From positions 1 through 42,621 of the forward strand of contig JAQXSC010000066.1 of NCBI GenBank assembly GCA_029218825.1: a DNA stretch of 42,621 bases. Direction: 5' to 3'. Of the stretch, positions 10,748 through 18,215 are shown one piece after another. Positions within the stretch are counted from its first letter, which is position 1; each line of letters opens with the position of its first letter. A program made the translations under genes and the position numbers. The notes beneath the pieces are model-generated. The model was not told the DNA's origin, did no database searches, and saw only the letters and a program-made list of their open reading frames with translations. The stretch comes from Oscillospiraceae bacterium (GTDB lineage: Bacteria; Bacillota; Clostridia; Oscillospirales; Acutalibacteraceae).

Positions 10748-11845
10748 TTATTCAATCCTGCCGTCGTTAATGTAAAAATATTTGCCGTTTTCAAGGCTGT
10801 TTTTATCAACAAAATCACAACAAGTTATAAAAACCTGATATTCCTTTATTTTGTTAATGAGAAAATCCTGCCTTTTTTTATCAAGTTCCGAAAGTACGTC
10901 ATCAAGCAAAACTACCGGATTTTCTCCTGTCAGTTCCTTTAAAACCTTTGCTTCCGCTAATTTCAGGGAAAGTACGGCGCTTCTCTGCTGTCCTTGGGAG
11001 GCGAATATTTTTGCCTTTTTATTATTTATAATTATTTCAATATCGTCTCTGTGAGGGCCGATATTTGTATATCCACTGTATAAATCCTCTCTGCGGGAAT
11101 TTTTCAGTTCCTCTGCAAACTTTTCAAAAATTTCCTTTTTGCCATCCTTTGAATTTGCCCCCATTGAAGAAATGTAGGAAATATCAAGTTCCTCTGTATT
11201 ATCGGAAATTCCTCTATGGTAAATTTTTGCATATTCCTTTAACTTTTCAATATAGGATAAACGCTGAATAATAATATCTGCACCTATACTGCACAACGTA
11301 TCGTCCCAGATTTCAAGAGTACTTTCAAGTTCCGGATTTCTGTTAATATCTTTTAAAAGAGCGTTTCTTTGATTTAATATTTGATTGTACTTTGCTACCA
11401 TAACTGCATTTTGCAGTTTTTCTCTGCAAATTGCGCTGTCAATAAATTTTCGTCTTACGGAAGGCCCTCTTTTTATAAGGCTTAAATCCTCCGGTGAAAA
11501 AACAACGGCTGTATATTTTTCTATTAAAGCAGATGAGGAAATTTTTTTAACGCCGTTTATTTTTACTTCTCTTTTTGAATTTGTAAAAATAATTTCGGCA
11601 GTCTGTTCTCTGTTTTGTGCAAAGAAATTAATGCTTATTTTTGCAAAGTCCTTGCCGAACTTTATAAACTCGCTGTCCTTTGCCCCTCTGAAACTGTGAC
11701 CACCGCAGAAAAGCCACAAAGCCTCAATAAGATTTGTTTTTCCCTGGGCGTTGTCACCGTAAATTATATTAATGTTTTCGCAGGGATTTATGGACTTGTC
11801 CTCTAAATTTCTGTAATTACTGAAATGCAGATTTAATACGTGCAA
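10748..11845 (-). CDS. recF: DNA replication and repair protein RecF
   Basis: A 365-residue SMC-like ATPase that helps RecO and RecR load RecA at single-strand gaps and at stalled forks. The Walker A motif GDNAQGKT is at residues 30-37. The ABC-type signature (SQGQQRSAVLSLKLAEAK) lies near residue 280 and Walker B (VLLDDVLSELD) follows. The start is a TTG at 11845 with GAGGA seven bases upstream; there is no ATG alternative before the conserved N-terminus. It follows yaaA and precedes remB, the standard Firmicute order. Confidence 0.96.
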   Translation of the reverse strand: MHVLNLHFSNYRNLEDKSINPCENINIIYGDNAQGKTNLIEALWLFCGGHSFRGAKDSEFIKFGKDFAKISINFFAQNREQTAEIIFTNSKREVKINGVKKISSSALIEKYTAVVFSPEDLSLIKRGPSVRRKFIDSAICREKLQNAVMVAKYNQILNQRNALLKDINRNPELESTLEIWDDTLCSIGADIIIQRLSYIEKLKEYAKIYHRGISDNTEELDISYISSMGANSKDGKKEIFEKFAEELKNSRREDLYSGYTNIGPHRDDIEIIINNKKAKIFASQGQQRSAVLSLKLAEAKVLKELTGENPVVLLDDVLSELDKKRQDFLINKIKEYQVFITCCDFVDKNSLENGKYFYINDGRIE

Positions 11846-11859
11846 TATCTATTCCTCAT

Positions 11860-12078
11860 TTATATTGACAAAACCTCAACTTCGCTGTCACCCAGCCTTG
11901 CAACATCATTTGTACGCATTTTTTTACCACGCATTGTGCAAACTTCTCCGTTTACATAAACGTCGCCGTTTTGAATGTAGATTTTTGCCTGACCGCCGGT
12001 TTCACAAAGACCGCTGTATTTCAGCAAATCCTGAAGTTTTATAAACTCTGTATTTATTTTTATAACTTTTTTATCCAT
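11860..12078 (-). CDS. yaaA: S4 domain protein YaaA (RNA-binding)
   Basis: A 72-residue protein that is essentially one S4 RNA-binding domain ([20 protein letters not shown], then [15 protein letters not shown]). It occupies the conserved slot between dnaN and recF in Firmicutes. The ATG at 12078 is preferred over the in-frame TTG at 12084 because GAGG lies seven bases before it. Its start overlaps the end of dnaN by 8 bases, implying translational coupling. A ribosome-linked role has been proposed for the family, but the precise function is not established. Confidence 0.9.
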   Translation of the reverse strand: MDKKVIKINTEFIKLQDLLKYSGLCETGGQAKIYIQNGDVYVNGEVCTMRGKKMRTNDVARLGDSEVEVLSI

Positions 12079-13174
12079 TTGCAAGCCTCATAGGTACAAC
12101 AAGGTTAATAAAACTGTCGCCCTTTACAGGAGTGATAATCATTGGCGACAATCCGCCGTTGATAATCATTTTAACCTCGTCTGTATCTGTATTTCTCAAT
12201 GCGTCAAGCAAATATTTATTGTTAAAACCGATTTCCACATTTTCGCCGATAATAGGAACTCTTATAGAATCGTTAGCCTTACCTACAGCGGAAATGCAGG
12301 AGAATTTAATTTCATCATTTTCAAATACGCATCTCACAGGGCTTTTGATTTTATCGCTGTTCAAAAGTGACATACGGTCAACTGCACTGATTATTTTTCT
12401 TGTATTTACAACTACCTCTGTTTTATGTTCCTTTGGAATCGTTGACTTATAATCAAGGAAAGTTCCCTCAATAAGTCTTGAAATAACAGAATAGTTATTA
12501 ATCTTGAACATAATATGACGTTGACCTATGCTGATAATAACCTTTTCTTCGTCCTCGCTTATGAGTTTTAAAACTTCCTGTTGAGTTTTTCCCGGCACTA
12601 CAAAATGTGTGTTTACGTCGCTGTCAACATTTTCCTGCTTGATAGCCATTCTGTAACCGTCAACTGCAACGATTTTTAACACCTTGTTTTCAATCTCAAA
12701 AAGTGAGCCTGTATAAATGGGCTTTTCTTTGTTGTCAGAAATTGCGTAAACTGTCTGCTTTATCATATCTCTGATAAGTGCGCCCTCAATTTCAATATTG
12801 TCGGTTTCCTCAAAGGTTGGTAAATCAGGATATTCAACAGATGACATACCCACAATCTGATATTCAGCCTGTCCGCTTGTTATATAAGTAATCATTCTGT
12901 CGTCTGTTTCAATACAAACAACTTCCTCCGGTAATTTTCTTACAATTTCCGTAAAGAGTTTTGCACTTACAACAATTTCTCCCTGTTGCTGAACGGTAGC
13001 CTCAATATTTGTGGTAATTCCTATTTCCAAGTCATAGCCGGATACGGAAATTTTCTCACCGTATGCTTTTATCAATATACCTTCAAGTGCAGGTATTGAA
13101 GATTTTGTTGATACTGCTCTTGATACATTTAAAACTGCCTCTGAAAGGTCAGTTCTTAAAACGCTGATTTTCAT
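12071..13174 (-). CDS. dnaN: DNA polymerase III sliding clamp (beta subunit)
   Basis: A 367-residue beta clamp with three similar domains, the usual length. It begins [20 protein letters not shown] and ends with the conserved partner-binding segment PMRLANG (PMRL in most homologues). It encircles DNA and tethers polymerase and repair proteins. The ribosome-binding site GAGGTGA is strong. Between its start and the dnaA stop lie the DnaA boxes and a roughly 180-bp element that is repeated upstream of dnaA. Confidence 0.98.
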   Translation of the reverse strand: MKISVLRTDLSEAVLNVSRAVSTKSSIPALEGILIKAYGEKISVSGYDLEIGITTNIEATVQQQGEIVVSAKLFTEIVRKLPEEVVCIETDDRMITYITSGQAEYQIVGMSSVEYPDLPTFEETDNIEIEGALIRDMIKQTVYAISDNKEKPIYTGSLFEIENKVLKIVAVDGYRMAIKQENVDSDVNTHFVVPGKTQQEVLKLISEDEEKVIISIGQRHIMFKINNYSVISRLIEGTFLDYKSTIPKEHKTEVVVNTRKIISAVDRMSLLNSDKIKSPVRCVFENDEIKFSCISAVGKANDSIRVPIIGENVEIGFNNKYLLDALRNTDTDEVKMIINGGLSPMIITPVKGDSFINLVVPMRLANG

Positions 13175-13205
13175 AAATATTCACCTCGTTGAAAGATTTT
13201 ATCCC

Positions 13206-13386
13206 AAGAAAGCGTACGCATCTATATGCGTAGGCTTTCTTTTGCCATCGCTCGTGTGCACAAGGTGCACAACTGAGCGGGCAATATAAATTATTATTTT
13301 GATAGGAAAATTATATTAATTAACGGTATCATAGAATTTTTTCCGTTTATTGATAAATTTTTTAATAATTTGAAGTTCCCTATCAA
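13206..13386. repeat. Repeated structured element, copy upstream of dnaN
   Basis: It has three parts. Hairpin 1 pairs AAGAAAGC (13206-13213) with GCTTTCTT (13234-13241) and TACGCA with TGCGTA inside it. Hairpin 2 pairs CGCTC (13249-13253) with GAGCG (13275-13279), enclosing TGTGCAC/GTGCACA. An outer inverted repeat, TTGATAGG (13299-13306) and CCTATCAA (13379-13386), encloses AT-rich DNA. The same parts in the same order and almost the same total length recur at 14950-15131 upstream of dnaA. Confidence 0.8.
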
Positions 13387-13507
13387 TATAATAAATAATA
13401 TATATAATTTATTCATAGTAGTTATAATAGACTTTGTTAAAAAGGGGAAAACTCCTAAAAACCTTTTATCTATCACAAAAATTAAGGACAGGTTTTTAAT
13501 TTTGAAT

Positions 13508-13516
13508 TGTTGATAA
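13508..13516 (-). promoter_or_regulatory. DnaA box 1 (TTATCAACA)
   Basis: Reads TTATCAACA on the minus strand, one mismatch from the consensus TTATCCACA. First of three identical boxes within 58 bp in the dnaA-dnaN gap. Confidence 0.7.
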
Positions 13517-13544
13517 TGTTTAAAACTTTTTTACACTTTCATAG

Positions 13545-13553
13545 TTATCAACA
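13545..13553 (+). promoter_or_regulatory. DnaA box 2 (TTATCAACA)
   Basis: Plus-strand TTATCAACA. It forms an inverted pair with box 3 only three bases away, an arrangement that would favour cooperative DnaA binding. Confidence 0.72.
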
Positions 13554-13556
13554 CTC

Positions 13557-13565
13557 TGTTGATAA
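13557..13565 (-). promoter_or_regulatory. DnaA box 3 (TTATCAACA)
   Basis: Minus-strand TTATCAACA, the inverted partner of box 2. It lies just downstream of the dnaA stop codon. Confidence 0.72.
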
Positions 13566-13598
13566 AGAGAAGTTAAAAGTTGAAAAAAATGTGGAATA

Positions 13599-14903
13599 TT
13601 AATTACTGCAATTTTTTATAATATCGTCAACAACAGACCTTAGTTTTGAGTCTTTGTTAATGTTCTTTTTGGTGGTGTCGATGGCGTACTTTATAGTTGA
13701 GTGGTCACGTCCGCCGAACTCTTTGCCGATGCTGTCCTGGGTGAGAGTAGTCATTTTGCTGACAATATAAATAGCAACCTGTCTTGGTTTGCTTATATAT
13801 GCGCTTCTGTTGTTTGGACTTCTCATTTCCTCTTCCGATACGTTAAAGGTACGCGCAACTTCCTCAATTATTTTTTCCACTGTAACTTCCGGTGGAGTAT
13901 CGTTGTTAATAATATCTGAAATAATACTCTGAACGGATTTTACGGAAGGCTTTTCACCCTCTATAAAATTCTTGGCTTTGATTTTTTTCACAATTCCCTC
14001 AAGTTGACGAATGTTGCTCTTGATATTTGTTGCAATATAGTCGCAAACTTCGTTGGGTATTTCAATATTCATCAAGTCCGCTTTTCTTTTAATAATAGCA
14101 ATTCTAGTTTCGATATCCGGAGTCTGAATATCGGCGATTAAGTCCATTTCAAAACGATTTCTCAATCTATCCACAAGGGATTTAATTTCCTTTGGCGGAC
14201 GGTCGGAGGCAACAACAATCTGCTTTTTGTTTTCATAAAGTGCGTTAAAAGTATGGAAAAATTCCTCCTGAGTAGCCTCTTTACCGCCGATAAACTGAAT
14301 ATCGTCAATTAAAAGAACGTCAACAAATCTGTACTTTTCTCTGAACTTGTCCATTCTGTTCATATGGATGGATTCTACCATTTCGTTTGTAAAATCCTCG
14401 CACTTTACATAGCAGACTTTTTTTGTACTGTCATTTTTCTTGATTTCGTTTGCAATAGCATATAAAAGGTGAGTTTTTCCAAGACCGGAGTTGCCGTAAA
14501 GGAAAAGAGGATTATATGCGTTTGAGGGATTTTGAGCAACAGCCATACAAGCCGCGTGTGCGAATTTATTTGAATTACCGATGATAAAGGTGTCGAATGT
14601 ATATTCATAACCCTGGTCAACTATTTCCTCTACTTCGTCTTTATCTTCTTCAATAACTACTGTAAAAACTATGTCTATAACCGTTCCGAAAACAGCCTCA
14701 AATGCCTCTGTAAGCAGAGTTTTGTAGCAACGCTCCAAGGTCTGCTTGTGAAAATCGTTGGGAACAAGCAGCACAGCCTGACTTCTGTCAAAGTCAATGG
14801 TAACCGGCTTTATCCTGCTTATCCAGGTTTTATATGCAACGTCTGTTATATTTTTTCTGCAATAGGAACATATTACTTCCCATGCTTCGTTAAACGCTTC
14901 CAT
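13599..14903 (-). CDS. dnaA: Chromosomal replication initiator DnaA
   Basis: A 434-residue DnaA with all four domains: domain I (1-85), a short acidic linker (86-100), the AAA+ ATPase with Walker A GNSGLGKT (137-144) and Walker B LLIDDIQF, and the C-terminal DNA-binding domain with the signature GGRDHSTIKYAI near 397-408. ATP-DnaA binds the boxes in oriC and melts the adjacent AT-rich DNA. The start has AAAGGA nine bases upstream. It lies at the point where gene orientation flips. A long leader of about 260 nt is predicted if the promoter at 15168-15196 is used, and this leader would contain the second copy of the hairpin element. Confidence 0.98.
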   Translation of the reverse strand: MEAFNEAWEVICSYCRKNITDVAYKTWISRIKPVTIDFDRSQAVLLVPNDFHKQTLERCYKTLLTEAFEAVFGTVIDIVFTVVIEEDKDEVEEIVDQGYEYTFDTFIIGNSNKFAHAACMAVAQNPSNAYNPLFLYGNSGLGKTHLLYAIANEIKKNDSTKKVCYVKCEDFTNEMVESIHMNRMDKFREKYRFVDVLLIDDIQFIGGKEATQEEFFHTFNALYENKKQIVVASDRPPKEIKSLVDRLRNRFEMDLIADIQTPDIETRIAIIKRKADLMNIEIPNEVCDYIATNIKSNIRQLEGIVKKIKAKNFIEGEKPSVKSVQSIISDIINNDTPPEVTVEKIIEEVARTFNVSEEEMRSPNNRSAYISKPRQVAIYIVSKMTTLTQDSIGKEFGGRDHSTIKYAIDTTKKNINKDSKLRSVVDDIIKNCSN

Positions 14904-14949
14904 TTAAAAATTCCTTTCTGTCAGAAAATAAACTAAAAAGGGATACTAC

Positions 14950-15131
14950 AAGAAAGCGTGCGCACCATATGCGTGCGCTTTCTTTAGCCATCGCTCGTGC
15001 GCACGCAGGGCGCAACTGAGCGGGTAATATAATTTATTTTTTGTTTGATAGGATTTATTGAAATATTAAAGTTTGTATAAATTGTAATAATTTAAAATAA
15101 ATTATACAGTTTGTTGTAATTTCCTATCAAA
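14950..15131. repeat. Repeated structured element, copy upstream of dnaA
   Basis: Same architecture as 13206-13386. Hairpin 1 has arms AAGAAAGC (14950-14957) and GCTTTCTT (14977-14984) with an inner helix. Hairpin 2 has arms CGCTC (14992-14996) and GAGCG (15018-15022) enclosing TGCGC/GCGCA. The outer inverted repeat is TTTGATAGGA (15044-15053) and TCCTATCAAA (15122-15131), a perfect ten-base match. The T-A pair of hairpin 2 at 13257/13269 is replaced here by C-G at 15000/15012. Confidence 0.8.
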
Positions 15132-15167
15132 TAAAAATCAAAATTACTCCACTATATACCCATTAAC

Positions 15168-15196
15168 ATTATAGCAAAAAAATGTTGAAAAATCAA
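15168..15196 (-). promoter_or_regulatory. Predicted dnaA promoter
   Basis: On the minus strand the -10 is TATAAT (15168-15173) and the -35 is TTGATT (15191-15196), with a 17-bp spacer. It reads toward dnaA through the hairpin element. Confidence 0.65.
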
Positions 15197-15358
15197 ACAA
15201 AAATTTTGTAATATATAAGTATATATAATACCTATGAATATTAGTAAACAGAGAAAGAGATTATAAGGTATAAATTGTGTAGGTAAAATGGTGAAAACAC
15301 TATATATTGTGTATGTTTTTGAGATAAAAATTTTAATTCCCTAAATGATAAAAAAAGA

Positions 15359-15387
15359 TTGACTAATTGAAAATTTTGTACTATAAT
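15359..15387 (+). promoter_or_regulatory. Predicted rpmH promoter
   Basis: -35 TTGACT (15359-15364), 17-bp spacer, -10 TATAAT (15382-15387), followed by an excellent ribosome-binding site (GAAAGGAGG) before rpmH. Confidence 0.85.
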
Positions 15388-15430
15388 GTTACCTTGCAAG
15401 GTTATGTATCCGAAAGGAGGTTTCCCTATT

Positions 15431-15565
15431 ATGAAGAGAACTTATCAGCCAAAAAAATTACACAGAAAAAAAGAACACGGCTTTATGAAGAGAATGTCAA
15501 CAGCCAACGGCAGAAAAGTTTTAGCAAGAAGAAGAGCTAAAGGTAGAAAAAAGTTGTCATATTAA
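15431..15565 (+). CDS. rpmH: Ribosomal protein bL34
   Basis: A 44-residue, highly basic protein of the large ribosomal subunit. It starts [18 protein letters not shown] and ends [11 protein letters not shown], a full-length L34. It is the first rightward gene after the origin, in the conserved rpmH-rnpA order. A consensus promoter lies about 45 bp upstream of the start, and a partial terminator hairpin (15572-15594) follows. Confidence 0.97.
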   Translation: MKRTYQPKKLHRKKEHGFMKRMSTANGRKVLARRRAKGRKKLSY

Positions 15566-15571
15566 TAAAAT

Positions 15572-15594
15572 AAGACCACTTTTTTAGTGGTCTT
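15572..15594 (+). terminator. Partial terminator or attenuator after rpmH
   Basis: Nine-base stem AAGACCACT/AGTGGTCTT with a T5 loop, followed by an interrupted T run. Because rnpA, yidD and yidC continue in the same direction with no clear new promoter, it probably lowers read-through rather than ending the transcript. This would give more rpmH than rnpA mRNA. Confidence 0.7.
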
Positions 15595-15650
15595 TATTTC
15601 ATTAACAAAGAATTACAACGAATTGAATAATTCAGGTGGTTTAAATTTAA

Positions 15651-15989
15651 ATGAGTGAAATCGTCACTTTAAAAGAAAACAGACAGTTCCACTTGCTCTA
15701 CAGACGCGGCAAGTGTTTAGTTAGTCCGACTGTTGTTATTTATGTACTTAAAAATAAATCTAATAACCTTCGTTACGGAATAACCACCGGTAAGAAAATT
15801 GGTAATGCTGTAAAGCGATCTCGCGCAAGGCGAGTTATCAGGGCGGCTTTTGCCCAAATTAATCCATCACTTAAAACAGGATATGACTTTGTTTTTGTTG
15901 CAAGGGGAAAAACTCCTTTTGTAAAAAGCACGGTAGTAAAGGAAGAGATGGAAAAGTTGTTTGCCAAGGCGAATTTACTTTCGGAGTAA
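15651..15989 (+). CDS. rnpA: Ribonuclease P protein component
   Basis: A 112-residue basic protein that binds RNase P RNA and helps cleave tRNA 5' leaders. The family signature is visible near residues 47-62 (KKIGNAVKRSRARRVIRAAF), with the YGITTGKK segment before it. The ribosome-binding site AGGTGG is spaced a little far (11 bases) from ATG 15651. It lies between rpmH and yidD, four bases from the latter, as in most Firmicutes. Confidence 0.96.
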   Translation: MSEIVTLKENRQFHLLYRRGKCLVSPTVVIYVLKNKSNNLRYGITTGKKIGNAVKRSRARRVIRAAFAQINPSLKTGYDFVFVARGKTPFVKSTVVKEEMEKLFAKANLLSE

Positions 15990-15992
15990 AAA

Positions 15993-16226
15993 ATGAAAAA
16001 AGTATTTATAAAGCTTATTCGTTTTTATCAGAAATATATTTCCTCAAACACAAAGGCTCACTGTAAGTATTATCCTACCTGTTCAAATTATGCAATAGAG
16101 GCTATAAGTGAGCATGGTGCGTTTGTGGGATTTTTCTTGGCATTATGGCGATTTTTAAGATGTAATCCTTTTTCAAAGGGCGGGTATGACCCTGTTCCGG
16201 AGAAAAAAAGGAAAAAAGAGAGGTAA
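15993..16226 (+). CDS. yidD: Membrane protein insertion efficiency factor YidD
   Basis: A 77-residue protein with the conserved YidD core: FYQKYISS, then [15 protein letters not shown] with its cysteines, and [18 protein letters not shown]. It associates with the membrane through an amphipathic N-terminus and assists YidC. It begins three bases after rnpA ends and precedes yidC by five bases. Confidence 0.95.
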   Translation: MKKVFIKLIRFYQKYISSNTKAHCKYYPTCSNYAIEAISEHGAFVGFFLALWRFLRCNPFSKGGYDPVPEKKRKKER

Positions 16227-16231
16227 CCTTA

Positions 16232-17182
16232 ATGGTTCAAATTTTCGGATTTTTCGGCAGTATCTTAGGATACTTGCTCTGGGCTCTGTTTTACGTATTT
16301 CAGAACTTCGGAGTTTCTATTATTTTCTTTACAATTATAATCAAGTTGATTTTGTTTCCTTTCTCTGTTAAACAACAGAAAAGTATGGCTAAAACAAGCC
16401 GTATGCAGAAAAAGCAAAATGAAATCAGACAAAAATACGCTAACAACAAGCAAAAAATGAATGAAGAAATGCAAAAGTTGTACGAAAAGGAAGGAATCAG
16501 CCCTACCGGCGGATGTCTTACAAGTTTAGTTCCTATGTTGATTATACTTGGTATTTTCTACGCTGTTGCACAACCACTTACAAATACACTGCATATTGAC
16601 GGTGCGATTATTAACGAAGCGATGCAATATGTAAACGGAATACCGGGATATTGTATTCAGGGATTCCAGGAGAATGCAAACAACATTTACAACCAGATGA
16701 ATTTTGTTGAAGTTCTGAAATCAAATCCTGAACTTATCAACAATATTCCTCAGTTTGCAGGTCATCCTGAAATCATCAGCAGTATTCAGAGTTTTTCAAA
16801 CGGATTTACTTTCTTGGGATTTGATTTACTTACAGTGCCAAGTTCACAGGGATTGTTGTCAATCTACATCCTTATACCTGTATTGTCATTAGCGTCAAAT
16901 ATTCTTGCACAAGTTGTTACTATGAAAATCAACGGCAATATGCAAAACCAGCAGGGTTGTATGAAGGTAATGCTATTCGGTTTACCTCTGTTCTCTGCTT
17001 ATATCGCATACGTTGTACCGTCTGCTGTAGGTTTCTATTGGATTTGCTCATCTGTATTCAGTTTAGTTCAGTCGGTTATTATGGGCAAGTTATACAACGC
17101 TACTGTTCTGACCGCAAAGGAAGAAGCACAGCATGTTGCTTTGCTTGAACAGAAAGAAGCACTGGTTAAGAAAATTCAATAA
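16232..17182 (+). CDS. yidC: Membrane protein insertase YidC/Oxa1
   Basis: A 316-residue insertase of the short Gram-positive type, with about five membrane helices: one near residues 20-42, a cytoplasmic coiled-coil hairpin (about 50-85, KTSRMQKKQNEIRQKYAN), one near 92-112 and the remainder between 205 and 290. The first helix carries a lysine (Lys38) where most homologues have the conserved arginine of the hydrophilic groove, so the positive charge is kept. No lipobox cysteine is seen, unlike Bacillus SpoIIIJ. It inserts proteins into the membrane alone or with SecYEG. Confidence 0.95.
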   Translation: MVQIFGFFGSILGYLLWALFYVFQNFGVSIIFFTIIIKLILFPFSVKQQKSMAKTSRMQKKQNEIRQKYANNKQKMNEEMQKLYEKEGISPTGGCLTSLVPMLIILGIFYAVAQPLTNTLHIDGAIINEAMQYVNGIPGYCIQGFQENANNIYNQMNFVEVLKSNPELINNIPQFAGHPEIISSIQSFSNGFTFLGFDLLTVPSSQGLLSIYILIPVLSLASNILAQVVTMKINGNMQNQQGCMKVMLFGLPLFSAYIAYVVPSAVGFYWICSSVFSLVQSVIMGKLYNATVLTAKEEAQHVALLEQKEALVKKIQ

Positions 17183-17211
17183 TAAAATATTTTAGAAATA
17201 AGGAATTTGAA

Positions 17212-17973
17212 ATGATTAAAGAAGTAATTGGTACAGGAAGTACCGAAATGGAGGCTTTGGCTGACGCTAAGGCTCAGTTAGGTCTTGATGAATCCGCCGA
17301 GGTTGAGTTTGAGGTTATTCAAAGACCTGCTAAAAAAGTTTTAGGTTTGTTCGGCGGAAATCCTGCTAAAGTCAAAGTTACTGTTAAGAACAGCACCGCT
17401 GACGTTGCAGAGGATTTTTTAAGAAGTGTATTAAAGGCTATGAACCTTGATACACTTGAAATTACTGCTGAAAAGAGCGAGGACGGCGCAGTTTTCAACA
17501 TTGAGGGCGAAGACGTTGGATATGTTATCGGCAGACGCGGTGAAACTCTTGACGCATTACAGTACATTACAAGTTTGGTTGCAAATCACGTTGAAAACAG
17601 TTACTTTAAGATTACCGTAAACACAGGTAATTACAGAGAAAAACGTGAAAATACTTTGGAAATTCTCGGCAGAAAGTTAGCGTTCAAGGCTGTTAAAACA
17701 GGCAAAAAAACTGCTCTGGAGCCTATGAATCCTTACGAAAGACGTATTATACATACATCTGTTCAAAAGGTTAAGGGAGCCATTTCTTGGAGCGAGGGCG
17801 AAAATGCAAACCGCCACGTTGTAATCGGTCCTGATCCAAAGTCAAGAAATAACAGATATAACAACAGACGTTCTCAAAGACCGAGAACTAATGTAAATGC
17901 TGAAAATACAAAGGTGGATCGTGAGCCTTTAAACGAGGGTAACGGCGAAGGTCTTTACGGAAGAATAGGGTAA
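17212..17973 (+). CDS. khpB: RNA-binding protein KhpB (Jag/SpoIIIJ-associated)
   Basis: A 253-residue protein with a Jag-N domain (1-55), a KH domain (about 80-155, with GRRGETLDALQ as the nucleic-acid loop) and an R3H domain (about 160-222, with YERRIIHTSVQ). It ends in a basic, Asn/Arg-rich tail. The family binds RNA, often with KhpA, and affects cell elongation and division. It follows yidC by 29 bp in the conserved order and is followed by a strong terminator, so it closes the rpmH operon. Confidence 0.94.
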   Translation: MIKEVIGTGSTEMEALADAKAQLGLDESAEVEFEVIQRPAKKVLGLFGGNPAKVKVTVKNSTADVAEDFLRSVLKAMNLDTLEITAEKSEDGAVFNIEGEDVGYVIGRRGETLDALQYITSLVANHVENSYFKITVNTGNYREKRENTLEILGRKLAFKAVKTGKKTALEPMNPYERRIIHTSVQKVKGAISWSEGENANRHVVIGPDPKSRNNRYNNRRSQRPRTNVNAENTKVDREPLNEGNGEGLYGRIG

Positions 17974-17975
17974 CA

Positions 17976-18002
17976 AAAAGGCGGTTTATAACCGCCTTTT
18001 TT
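17976..18002 (+). terminator. Intrinsic terminator after khpB
   Basis: AAAAGGCGGTT stem, TAT loop, AACCGCCTTTT and a T run. The repeat element begins two bases after it. Confidence 0.92.
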
Positions 18003-18003
18003 A

Positions 18004-18199
18004 TAATGGAAAATGGAAAATTGAAAATGGAAAATTTTAGACGTGTAGAAAAATTCATAAATAAATAAACTTCCGTTCCCGACCTGATTTATAGTCCGCC
18101 TGTGGCGGATTTTGATACTGTCGGGCAGAAAAGCGTTTTTTCAGCAGACCCTATCTACTCGACCTTAATTATCCATTATCCATTGTCAATTATCCATTA
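18004..18199. repeat. MITE-like element, full copy (khpB-mnmE gap)
   Basis: A 196-bp non-coding element. The ends are imperfect inverted repeats (TAATGGAAAATGGAAAATT on the left, and AATTATCCATTATCC followed by CAATTATCCATTA on the right). The similarity extends inward through GTGTAGA on the left and TCTACTCGACC on the right. The core folds as CCCGAC (18078-18083) with GTCGGG (18120-18125), enclosing CCGCC-TGT-GGCGG. A partial copy lies at 29656-29740 and end fragments lie at four other sites. No transposase is present. Confidence 0.75.
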
Positions 18200-18215
18200 A
18201 TAAAAGGGTGATTCT

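Larger units (their letters stand above)
13175..13598. other. dnaA-dnaN intergenic region, probable part of oriC
   Basis: A 424-bp gap without a gene. It holds, from dnaN towards dnaA, one copy of the repeated hairpin element (13206-13386), a very AT-rich tract (about 13385-13440) and three TTATCAACA boxes (13508-13565). All genes to the left read leftward, and the genes beyond dnaA read rightward. This is the layout of a Firmicute origin with an unwinding region next to DnaA boxes. A possible minus-strand promoter for dnaN (TTAACA at 13435-13440 and TATGAA at 13412-13417, 17 bp apart) is weak. Confidence 0.7.
14904..15430. other. dnaA-rpmH intergenic region, divergent promoters and oriC flank
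   Basis: A 527-bp gap between the divergent dnaA and rpmH genes. It contains the second copy of the hairpin element (14950-15131), a dnaA promoter on the minus strand (15168-15196) and an rpmH promoter on the plus strand (15359-15387). The rest is very AT-rich. I found no perfect DnaA box here, so the boxes in this window are concentrated on the dnaN side of dnaA. Confidence 0.75.

Noticed and set aside
18004..18060. CRISPR-like spaced repeats (GGAAAATTGAAAATGG)
   Set aside because: The repeats are contiguous, short and imperfect with no spacers, and no cas genes are present; they are the ends of a repeat element.
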